Source: Allobosea sp. WAO
GTDB taxonomy: Bacteria > Pseudomonadota > Alphaproteobacteria > Rhizobiales > Beijerinckiaceae
Reading direction: 5' to 3'
DNA: 64,000 nucleotides
Assembly (NCBI RefSeq): GCF_001509835.1
Contig: NZ_JXTJ01000007.1
Span: forward strand, 62,001-126,000
This document shows positions 57,387-64,000 of this stretch, piece by piece. Made by a program: the position numbers and the translations under genes. The notes beneath the pieces were generated by a model, which saw only the letters and a list, made by a program, of their open reading frames with translations, was not told where the DNA came from and made no database searches. Every line of letters begins with the position of its first letter. Positions within the stretch are counted from its first letter, which is position 1.

Positions 57387-59909
57387 ATGACGAGACGTCC
57401 CGGCCAGGCCGGACGGGACGTAGAGGACGATGCAGAGCGAGTGAAGCAGAGCGCAATGTTCACCACCGAGAACGCACCGGGCGACAGCGACCGGGCCGCG
57501 ACGCCGCCGCCTCAGGCGGCGAGCGCGGCTCCGGCTGATGCCGGCCGGCCGTCGCTGGCGGTGCTCGCCAATCCGCTCTGGGTGCTCGGCACGCTCTGGC
57601 GGCGCAAGGGCCTGATCCTGCTCTGCGGGCTGGCGGGCCTCGTGCTGGCCTCGCTGGCGAGCCTGCTGATCACGCCGAAATACGTCTCGACCGCCCAGCT
57701 CTTCATCGACCCGCGTGACCTGCGCGTGCTCCAGAACGAGGTCTCGCCGACCATGGTCGGCAGCGACCCGACCTCGATCACCGCCTATCTCGAAAGCCAG
57801 GCGCGGATCATCGCCTCCGACAGCATCAAGGCGCGCGTCGTCGAGAGCGAGCATCTCGACAGCGATCCGGAGTTCGGCGGCTCAGCCAGCCCCGGCCTGC
57901 TCTCACGCCTGTTCGGCGGCACGCCCAGCAAGCGCGACGGCATGCTCTACGCCTTGGCTGAACTCGATCGCCGGGTCTCGGTGCGCCGCGGCGAGCGCAC
58001 CTTCGTGATCGACATCTCGGTGACTTCGCGTGACCCTGAAAAGGCCGCCCGCCTCGCCAATGCACTCGCCAACGCCTATCTCGAAAACCAGGCGGCGGTG
58101 CGCGACGCGGCCGCTAAACGTGCGACGGAGTCGCTGACCGGCCGTCTCGAGGAGCTGCGCTCGCGCCTGCGCGATGCCGAGAACAAGGCCGAGCGCTTCA
58201 AGGAAGCCAACAACCTCGTCGCCGCCGGCGGCCGGTCGATCAGCGAGGAGCAGCTCGCGCTCAGCAACGCCCAGCTCGTTGCGGCACGCACCCGGGTCAC
58301 CGAGACCAAGGCGAAGTACGACGAGATCGCCCGGACCCGCGCCTCCTCGCTCGAAGCCGGTGCGATTCCCGAAGCGCTCGCCTCGAACACGATGACGGCG
58401 CTGCGGGCCCAGCTCGGCGCGGCGCTGAGCCGCGAGGCCGACCTCACCGCCTCGCTCGGAGCCAGGCATCCCTCGCTGTTCGCGGCGCAGTCGCAGGTGC
58501 GTGACGCCCGCCGCCAGATCGCCGAGGAGCTCGGCCGGATCGCCCGCGCTGCCAGGAGCGAGTACGATCGCGCGCTCTCCGCCGAGCGCCAGACCGCGGC
58601 CCGCGTCGACGAGCTGAAATCCGGCCAGTTCGCCGCCGGGCGCGCCGGGGTCGAATTGCGCGAACTCGAGCGCGAGGTCGAATCCTCACGCGTGATCTAT
58701 GAGGGTTTCCTGAAGCGGGCCCGCGAGACCGGCGAGCTTTCGGGCATCGACACCACCAATGCCCGCATCATCTCGCAGGCCATGCCACCGCTGCAGAAAT
58801 CCGGCATGTCGCGCCGGACCATCGCCTTGCTCGGCGGCATCGGCGGCTCGGGCGTCGGCGCGTTGCTGGCATTGGCCCTCGCCCTCCTCGGCACGGTAAG
58901 GCCGGCGCAGCCCGGCGCGGCGCCTGCGCCCGCCCCTGCACAAGCCGAGCCGCCAACGCGTGGCGACCGGCCACAGCCCGCGCAGCCGGCAGCCGGCGCT
59001 CCGGCCGCCCGGATGCCTGGTGCCCAGATGCCCGCCGCCCAGGTGCCCGCCGTGCGCCCGGCCGATCCCGCGCCGCCCCGCGATGCGCCTGCGGAGGATT
59101 CGCCCGCCAAGGACGCGCCGGCCGCCGCGGCGAGCCCGGCCAGGGCCGGCTGGCGTCGCCTGACGTCGCTGCCGGGCGGCAAGCGCCTGCCCGAGGTGCT
59201 GGCGACGACGGCCGCCCCGCTGCTCGCGACCCTGCCAGCCGTGCGCCACCGGCGCTGGCGGCGCGAGCCGGACGAGACCCGTTCGGTGTTCCAGGGCAAG
59301 GGCCCCCTCGTCGACGTGCTCGACAAGCCGCAGGCGAGCTTTGCGCGGGCGGTAGGCCAGGTACGCGAAGCCCTTCAGGCTGCCGCCGGCGGCAATGACG
59401 GCCGCCGCATCCTGATCGTCGGCATGCGCCCGGGCGCCGGCGCCTCGACGCTGGCGCTGAACCTCGCCCTCGATGCGGCGCTCGCCGGCAAGGCGGCGAT
59501 CCTGGTCGATGCCGGGGTCGGCGCCGCCAATCTCACGACGACCTTTGCGAGGGATGCGCAGACGGGCCTCGCCGACATCGTCTCGGGCACCGTCGGCGTG
59601 GTGCGCGCCGCCCTGCAGGACGAAGGGACAGGACTGTTCTTCCTGCCGCGCCGCGGCCCGACCACCGCCATCACCGGGACGAAGATCAGCCGAGAGTTCT
59701 TCGGCGCCGCGAAGCGCTTCGGCCCGATCATCGTCGATGGGGCCGCGCTCGGCAGCGACGAGCTGACCCTGCACTTCGCCGAGGCCGTCGACGACATCGT
59801 GCTGGTACTGCGCGAGGGCGAGGTCGGCCGCGGCGACATCGAACGCGCGGCAGAGGCGCTCGGGGCCCAGGCCGGCAAGATCCGCGGCTTCGTCGTCAAT
59901 CAGGCCTGA
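57387..59909 (+). CDS. Wzc-like chain-length determinant with degenerate kinase domain
   Basis: An 840-residue inner-membrane protein (an ATG at 57456 would shorten it by 23). A first helix lies near residues 72-92, followed by a Wzz-like periplasmic domain with long coiled coils (residues about 220-420) and a GNVR-type motif region. A second helix lies near 472-498. A Pro/Ala-rich linker (about 505-590) follows. The C-terminal domain resembles BY-kinase, but Walker A reads GMRPGAGAST (near 679-688), with Ala where the P-loop Lys should be. There is no Tyr cluster at the end (FVVNQA). It should set polymer length, but autophosphorylation looks unlikely. Confidence 0.85.
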   Translation: MTRRPGQAGRDVEDDAERVKQSAMFTTENAPGDSDRAATPPPQAASAAPADAGRPSLAVLANPLWVLGTLWRRKGLILLCGLAGLVLASLASLLITPKYVSTAQLFIDPRDLRVLQNEVSPTMVGSDPTSITAYLESQARIIASDSIKARVVESEHLDSDPEFGGSASPGLLSRLFGGTPSKRDGMLYALAELDRRVSVRRGERTFVIDISVTSRDPEKAARLANALANAYLENQAAVRDAAAKRATESLTGRLEELRSRLRDAENKAERFKEANNLVAAGGRSISEEQLALSNAQLVAARTRVTETKAKYDEIARTRASSLEAGAIPEALASNTMTALRAQLGAALSREADLTASLGARHPSLFAAQSQVRDARRQIAEELGRIARAARSEYDRALSAERQTAARVDELKSGQFAAGRAGVELRELEREVESSRVIYEGFLKRARETGELSGIDTTNARIISQAMPPLQKSGMSRRTIALLGGIGGSGVGALLALALALLGTVRPAQPGAAPAPAPAQAEPPTRGDRPQPAQPAAGAPAARMPGAQMPAAQVPAVRPADPAPPRDAPAEDSPAKDAPAAAASPARAGWRRLTSLPGGKRLPEVLATTAAPLLATLPAVRHRRWRREPDETRSVFQGKGPLVDVLDKPQASFARAVGQVREALQAAAGGNDGRRILIVGMRPGAGASTLALNLALDAALAGKAAILVDAGVGAANLTTTFARDAQTGLADIVSGTVGVVRAALQDEGTGLFFLPRRGPTTAITGTKISREFFGAAKRFGPIIVDGAALGSDELTLHFAEAVDDIVLVLREGEVGRGDIERAAEALGAQAGKIRGFVVNQA

Positions 59910-59930
59910 GGCGCGGCGGGTCGGCAGCCC

Positions 59931-60950
59931 TCAGTTCTTGTCGGGTACGCGGTACTGCTCGTCCTGGACGCCGAATTCGGTGCCGAGCCGCCCGAGCGCG
60001 ACCTGGGCGTGATAGAGACCGATGGTCAGCGAGCGGGTGTCGAGCCCGAGCATCAGCCCGCGCAGCGGCGAGGCGGCGAGCAGCATCAGGCTCTTGGCCA
60101 GCACCCGCACTCGCCCAGCCCTGCCGGGCTGGCTGCGCCGCTCGATCCGGGCGGAAATCGCGCCGTTGCGATAGCCGCGCGCCCTGATCCAGTCGGCCTC
60201 GGTGCGCCGCGCCGGCATGGTCTCGCGCTGCGCCGCCTCCTGCACCCACCAGAAGCGGAAACCGGCTGCCATCGCCCTCCTGAAGAAGTCACTGTCGCCG
60301 CCGCCGGTGAAGTCGAAACTCTCGTCGAGATAGGGGAAGCCGAGGGTATCGAGCACCTCGCGCCGGATCAGGTAGTTGGCGCTGGAATAGAGCATCGGGA
60401 CCGGCCCCGATGCCGTGTAGTGCGAGCGGAAGACCGGATGGGCACCGAGCCAGGCGCGGGTCGGGTCCTCGAAGCGCGGCGTCACCGAGCCGCCGAACAG
60501 TTCCGCCGGCGCGTTCGCCGCGGCCTGCAGGAAGGCTGCGAGCCAGCCGGGCTCGGCCTCCTCGTCGTCGTCGATGCCGGCGATATGGCTCAGCGCCGGC
60601 AGCCGCGTCAGCGCGCAGCGCCAGGCGGCGTTGTAGGCCTTGCAGTTGCCCTGGCGCGGCTCGACGATGACCAGCCCCTCGAACAGCCCCTCGGCGAACA
60701 GCGCGCAGGCCCGCTCGGCGCCGGCTCGCTCCTGTCCCTCGTTCTCGACGACGATCACCGCGAACGGGCCGGCGCCCCGCTGCGCCGCCAGCGAGCGCAA
60801 GGTGCGCTCCAGCATGTCGGGCCGCCGGAAGGTCGGAACGCAGACCACGGTTTCGACATGGGCCAAGATCTCAGGCGCCGACTGCGCCACGATCTCGAAG
60901 GTTTCAGGCGGGCCGAAACCCGGCCTTTCCGCCAGTGCCTGCTGCATCAT
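59931..60950 (-). CDS. Family 2 glycosyltransferase
   Basis: A 339-residue GT2 enzyme with a GT-A fold. The nucleotide-binding start reads ETVVCVPTFRRPDMLERTLRSL, the DxD motif is the acidic IDDDEEAEPGW, and GGGDSDFFRRAMAAGFRFWW holds the acceptor-site ED-like region. The C-terminal part has one hydrophobic segment (LAKSLMLLAASPLRGLML). Two adjacent ATGs at 60950 and 60947 follow GAGGAA. It adds a sugar to the lipid-linked repeat unit. It is divergent from the GT4 gene across a palindromic region. Confidence 0.87.
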   Translation of the reverse strand: MMQQALAERPGFGPPETFEIVAQSAPEILAHVETVVCVPTFRRPDMLERTLRSLAAQRGAGPFAVIVVENEGQERAGAERACALFAEGLFEGLVIVEPRQGNCKAYNAAWRCALTRLPALSHIAGIDDDEEAEPGWLAAFLQAAANAPAELFGGSVTPRFEDPTRAWLGAHPVFRSHYTASGPVPMLYSSANYLIRREVLDTLGFPYLDESFDFTGGGDSDFFRRAMAAGFRFWWVQEAAQRETMPARRTEADWIRARGYRNGAISARIERRSQPGRAGRVRVLAKSLMLLAASPLRGLMLGLDTRSLTIGLYHAQVALGRLGTEFGVQDEQYRVPDKN

Positions 60951-61109
60951 GTGATGTTCCTCGCCCCGGCAAAAACGATGAACGGCTCCCGGGACTTCCA
61001 TTGTCGTCAGGGCATCGCAACCGATTCGCTTTAAGGTTCCGTATGCGCGGCACCGGCGAGCGCAGCCTCGTCGATCACATGCCGTTGAGGTCACCGCCCG
61101 TAGCCCGTT

Positions 61110-61202
61110 CCGATCAGCTTGCGCCGCAAGCTGATCGGCAAAACGGCCTCCATCTCAAAGTGAGAGACGGATTCACCGATCAGATTGATTCAATCTGATC
61201 GG
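61110..61202. repeat. Twin-palindrome element between two glycosyltransferase genes
   Basis: Two near-perfect palindromes lie 37 bases apart. CCGATCAGCTTGCG (61110-61123) pairs with CGCAAGCTGATCGG (61125-61138), and CCGATCAGATTGA (61176-61188) pairs with TCAATCTGATCGG (61190-61202). Both have one-base loops and share the outer arm CCGATCAG. Between them is CTCA-AAG-TGAG. It sits in the divergent promoter region of the GT2 and GT4 genes. A dispersed REP-type element or a double operator would both fit. Confidence 0.65.
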
Positions 61203-61265
61203 ATCCGGCTCTAGCGGGCTTGACCCGGCGGGCGGCCTGCCCCCTTTCTCGGCCACGATCCCAGG

Positions 61266-62450
61266 ATGCGGAAACCCGTGCGCCTAGCCTTCCTCACCAC
61301 GCTGATCCCCGTCGCACGGCCCGATACCGGCTTCGAGATCGCCAATGCCGCCATCCTCGATGCGCTGCGCGCCGCCGGCCATGAGGTCACCGCCTTCGGC
61401 TTCGTGCGGCCGGGCGAGGTGCCGGTCGATCCTGACGGCGCCGTGGTGATCGATGCGGTCGATGTCGAGAACGCCGTCGTCTCGAAGGCGCGCAAGCTGC
61501 AATGGCTGGGCAGCGCGCTCGCCGCCTCATTGCCGGTCGCCTGCGCCAAGCTCAGGCTTGCGGGGCGCGGGCGGCTCATTGAGGCGGTCAAGGCGCGCGG
61601 TCCATTCGACGCCATCGTGCTGAATTCCGTGATGCTGCCCGGCGCCTTTCCGGAGCTGACCGGGCTCGGCCCCTGCGTGCTCGTCGAGCACAATATCGAG
61701 CATGTCTCGGCACAGCAGAATGCCGACCATGCCCGCAGTCCGCTGATGCGGGCGCTGTTCGCCCGCGAGGCGCATCTGCTCGAAAAGGTCGAGCGCCGGC
61801 TTTGGCAGGAGGCACGCTTCGTCTGGACATTGGCCGAGGAGGACCGCGCCGCGCTCGGCCCGGAGATGGCCGGAAAATCGGCCGTGCTGCCGCTGGTTTC
61901 GGGCGCCGAGATCGAAGCTTCGAGCGTTCAGCCCGTCGCGGCGGCCCATGATATCGGCCTGATAGGCACCTGGACCTGGGTGCCGAACTTCACCGGGCTC
62001 GACTGGTTCCTGCGCGAGGTCTGCCCGCTTCTGCCGGCAGATTTCGAGATCGCGGTCGCCGGGCGCCTGCCGCCCGACATGCCGCCCGTGCCGGAGCAGG
62101 TGAAGCTAGTCGGGCGCGTGCCGGATGCGCGCGAATTCCTGCTCTCCTGCCGGGCGCTGGCCCTGGCGAGCCGGGCCGGCACCGGCGTGCAACTGAAGAC
62201 GATCGAGGCGATGCAGCTCGGTGCCCCCGCCGTGGCGACACCGCTCTCCTGCCGCGGCTTCACCGAGATACCCGCGAATTTCCGGGTTGCAGACGAACCA
62301 CGTGCCTTCGCTGCAGCACTGATCGAGCTGGTCATGGCGGCGCGGACCGGCGCCAACTTGCGTCTCGACGGCGCCGCCTTCATGGCACGCCAGCGCGCGG
62401 CGCTGGCAGACGCGCTGGCGCGCGGGCTCGCTGCTGCGGTCGGGCGCTGA
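61266..62450 (+). CDS. Family 4 (group 1) glycosyltransferase
   Basis: A 394-residue GT-B enzyme. The N-terminal domain starts VRLAFLTTLIPVARPDTGFEIAN, and VEHNIEHVSAQQNADHARS marks the acceptor face. The C-terminal domain carries GLIGTWTWVPNFTGLDWFL and the nucleotide-sugar site SRAGTGVQLKTIEAMQLGAPAVATPLSCRG. It probably extends the exopolysaccharide repeat unit. It is convergent with the AbrB-family gene, with no spare bases between the stops. Confidence 0.87.
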   Translation: MRKPVRLAFLTTLIPVARPDTGFEIANAAILDALRAAGHEVTAFGFVRPGEVPVDPDGAVVIDAVDVENAVVSKARKLQWLGSALAASLPVACAKLRLAGRGRLIEAVKARGPFDAIVLNSVMLPGAFPELTGLGPCVLVEHNIEHVSAQQNADHARSPLMRALFAREAHLLEKVERRLWQEARFVWTLAEEDRAALGPEMAGKSAVLPLVSGAEIEASSVQPVAAAHDIGLIGTWTWVPNFTGLDWFLREVCPLLPADFEIAVAGRLPPDMPPVPEQVKLVGRVPDAREFLLSCRALALASRAGTGVQLKTIEAMQLGAPAVATPLSCRGFTEIPANFRVADEPRAFAAALIELVMAARTGANLRLDGAAFMARQRAALADALARGLAAAVGR

Positions 62451-63563
62451 CTATTTCGGCTTGCTCGCGCTTTTGGCCTTGCCCCCGAGCAGGCCGAAGA
62501 GGGGCCCGGCGCCGATCATCACCAGGAAGACCCTGATGATATGGTGGGCGGCGACGAACGCGACCTCGGTATGCAAAGCGAGCGCGATCAGGCTCATCTC
62601 GGCGAGACCGCCCGGCGAATAGGCCAGGATCAGCGGCACCGGCTGGTAGCGCGAGACCTGCGCCACCGCGAAGGCGAAGACCAGGGTCAGCACCAGCAGG
62701 ATCAGCGTCGACCCGGCCGAGATCACGAGGATGCGCAGGATCGCCTGCGGCGGCGTCCCGACGAAGCGGCAGCCGATGGTGACGCCGAGGATCAGCTGGG
62801 CGAGGTTGACGATCTCGAAGGGCGGCACGGAGTCGCTGAGGCCTGCGACATGCACCGCCGCCGAGACCAGCATCGGCCCGAGCAGCTGCTTGGCGGGCAG
62901 GCGCAGGGCATGGGCGAGCATGACGCCGAGGACGCCGCAGGCGACCAGCCAGAACCAGCCGAGCGCCGAGGTCTGCATCATCGAGGGGCCGGAGGTGCGA
63001 TTGATGCCGAGCGAGACGCCCTCGAGCCACTGCACGATGAAGGGCAGCGTCATCACCACGAGCAGGATGCGGGCGGAGTGGATCAGCGCGATGGTGCGCG
63101 CATCGCCGCCCTTCTCCTCGCCGGTGATCACCATCTCGACGAGGCCGCCGGGCATGCCGGCGAAGAAGGCGGTGACGGGGTCATAGCCGGCGACGCGGCG
63201 GAAATAGCCGACGCAGAAGAAGGCGCAGGCGGCCATGAAGAGCATGAGCCCGGCCAGCGTCGGCAGCCAGTTCGGCAATTGCGCGATCAGGTCCGGCCGA
63301 AAGCCCGAGCCCAGCATGACGCCGATCACGGCCGACATGGGCGGGCGGATCACCGGCGGGGCCGCGACCGGCGCACGCGAGATCGCGGCGGCCGTGCAGA
63401 ACACCATCGAGCCGAGCATCCAGGGCAAGGGCAGGCGCAGATAGGCGAACAGCCAGCCGCCGAGAATGCCGAGCGAAAGCGCAAGCAGGAAGCGCCGCCA
63501 GGGAAAGCGCCGCGGCGACAATTCGCGCACGCCGTTCGCCATGTCGGCCAGCAGATCCCGCAT
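62451..63563 (-). CDS. AbrB-family membrane protein
   Basis: A 370-residue inner-membrane protein with about 10 helices in two repeats, matching the AbrB-duplication family often annotated as ammonia monooxygenase. Signature parts are LPLPWMLGSMVFCTAAAI, FFAGMPGGLVEMVITGEEKGGD and the second-repeat AYSPGGLAEMSLIAL. The function is not established; transport or regulation has been suggested for homologues. The ATG at 63563 begins a hydrophilic N-terminus of about 20 residues. It does not look part of the polysaccharide cluster. Confidence 0.85.
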   Translation of the reverse strand: MRDLLADMANGVRELSPRRFPWRRFLLALSLGILGGWLFAYLRLPLPWMLGSMVFCTAAAISRAPVAAPPVIRPPMSAVIGVMLGSGFRPDLIAQLPNWLPTLAGLMLFMAACAFFCVGYFRRVAGYDPVTAFFAGMPGGLVEMVITGEEKGGDARTIALIHSARILLVVMTLPFIVQWLEGVSLGINRTSGPSMMQTSALGWFWLVACGVLGVMLAHALRLPAKQLLGPMLVSAAVHVAGLSDSVPPFEIVNLAQLILGVTIGCRFVGTPPQAILRILVISAGSTLILLVLTLVFAFAVAQVSRYQPVPLILAYSPGGLAEMSLIALALHTEVAFVAAHHIIRVFLVMIGAGPLFGLLGGKAKSASKPK

Positions 63564-63804
63564 CGTCCCGCGTCACCTTGTCCGATCGCCGCCCGAATGC
63601 GGGATCCGCGCTGCTATACGCCACAATGGCGGCGCAGGCAGCCGCCCAGCCGAATGACGCCCCTGCCCTGAAGGCGGGGCGGCCGGACGCCAGAACAACC
63701 CTGCCATGTGCGCAAGCCCCCTCCTCCGAAACCGGCAAATCGGCGAGAGTTCCGGAACGAGACCAATAATAAGCCGCTGGCGCTGAGCCCGGCTCCGGGC
63801 TGCC
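63564..63804. promoter_or_regulatory. Divergent promoter region
   Basis: A 241-base gap between the leftward AbrB-family gene and the rightward partial gene. I see no repeat or known motif. An AT-rich CCAATAATAAG lies about 40 bases before the rightward ATG and could be part of a promoter. Confidence 0.35.
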
Positions 63805-64000
63805 ATGAGCGACGACCGTCTTTCGGATCAGGAGGCCCGCGGCGGCGAGAGCGCCGGGATCGGCGAGCCGGCTGCCTCGGCATCCGACGAAGACCACTGT
63901 CCGGGCGGCAGCGCCGCACTTCCCGACATTCCACCGCCACCCGTCATCGCCCCGGCCGGCGGCAGTTGGCTCGCCAGGCGGCGCTCGCGCACCGGCCTGT
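63805..64000 (+). CDS. N-terminus of an unknown protein, cut by the window end
   Basis: From the ATG at 63805 the frame is open to the last base, giving 65 residues. It starts MSDDRLSDQEARGGESAG, is acidic and Pro/Ala-rich (LPDIPPPPVIAPAGG) and turns Arg-rich at RRRSRTG. That looks like a disordered cytoplasmic N-terminus before a membrane helix or domain that lies outside the window. No family can be named. Confidence 0.45.
   Translation, partial: MSDDRLSDQEARGGESAGIGEPAASASDEDHCPGGSAALPDIPPPPVIAPAGGSWLARRRSRTGL

Overview
The window is high-GC DNA with densely packed genes. It looks like the chromosome of an alphaproteobacterium of the order Hyphomicrobiales, plausibly Bosea or a close relative. 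That placement is inference from gene families, codon bias and short palindromic intergenic repeats. There are about 45 credible genes, one tRNA, one clear riboswitch and two genes broken by single-base frameshifts. I see no phage, insertion sequence, CRISPR array or plasmid function.

Layout. 1-7.2 kb: the tail of an unknown gene, a small HdeA-like periplasmic protein, a small lipoprotein, and a 1,857-residue autotransporter whose passenger has long direct repeats and an AT-rich block. A frameshifted lipoprotein gene abuts tRNA-Arg(CCG). 7.4-14.3 kb: a probable catabolic island with a GntR/FCD regulator, a cytosine-deaminase-like amidohydrolase, a SnoaL-like protein, an SsuABC/NMT1-type ABC importer and a second, frameshifted amidohydrolase. 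A shared TGCATGCA element lies upstream of three of these genes. 14.7-22.4 kb: a haem locus with a TonB receptor, a HemS/ChuX-like protein, a ChaN-like protein and two fused permease-ATPase ABC transporters, but no HmuTUV importer. 22.5-27.1 kb: a MacA-MacB-outer-membrane-factor efflux operon.

27.4-31.4 kb: a cobalamin riboswitch heads a leftward operon of three different periplasmic binding proteins plus a GNAT acetyltransferase, with no permease or ATPase. 31.7-39.6 kb: an Orn/Lys/Arg-type decarboxylase, then aspartate 4-decarboxylase (AspD) between two AspT-type antiporters, which together could run a proton-motive decarboxylation cycle. 39.7-43.9 kb: an Lrp regulator divergent from a diaminopropionate ammonia-lyase-like enzyme, an M20 amidohydrolase and an orphan amino-acid binding protein. 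44.1-51.3 kb: housekeeping and mixed genes, namely DUF3297, GNAT, LepA, a Tyr/Arg-rich secreted protein, a HAD hydrolase, MsrQ, an M20 amidase/carbamoylase and an SDR.

51.4-62.5 kb: an exopolysaccharide cluster with a WcaJ-type initiating transferase, a WecG-type transferase, a DUF6492-like protein, a flippase, a GH10 glycosidase, a Wzc-like protein with a degenerate Walker A motif, and GT2 and GT4 glycosyltransferases. No polymerase or Wza export protein is visible. The window closes with an AbrB-family membrane protein and the start of an unknown gene.
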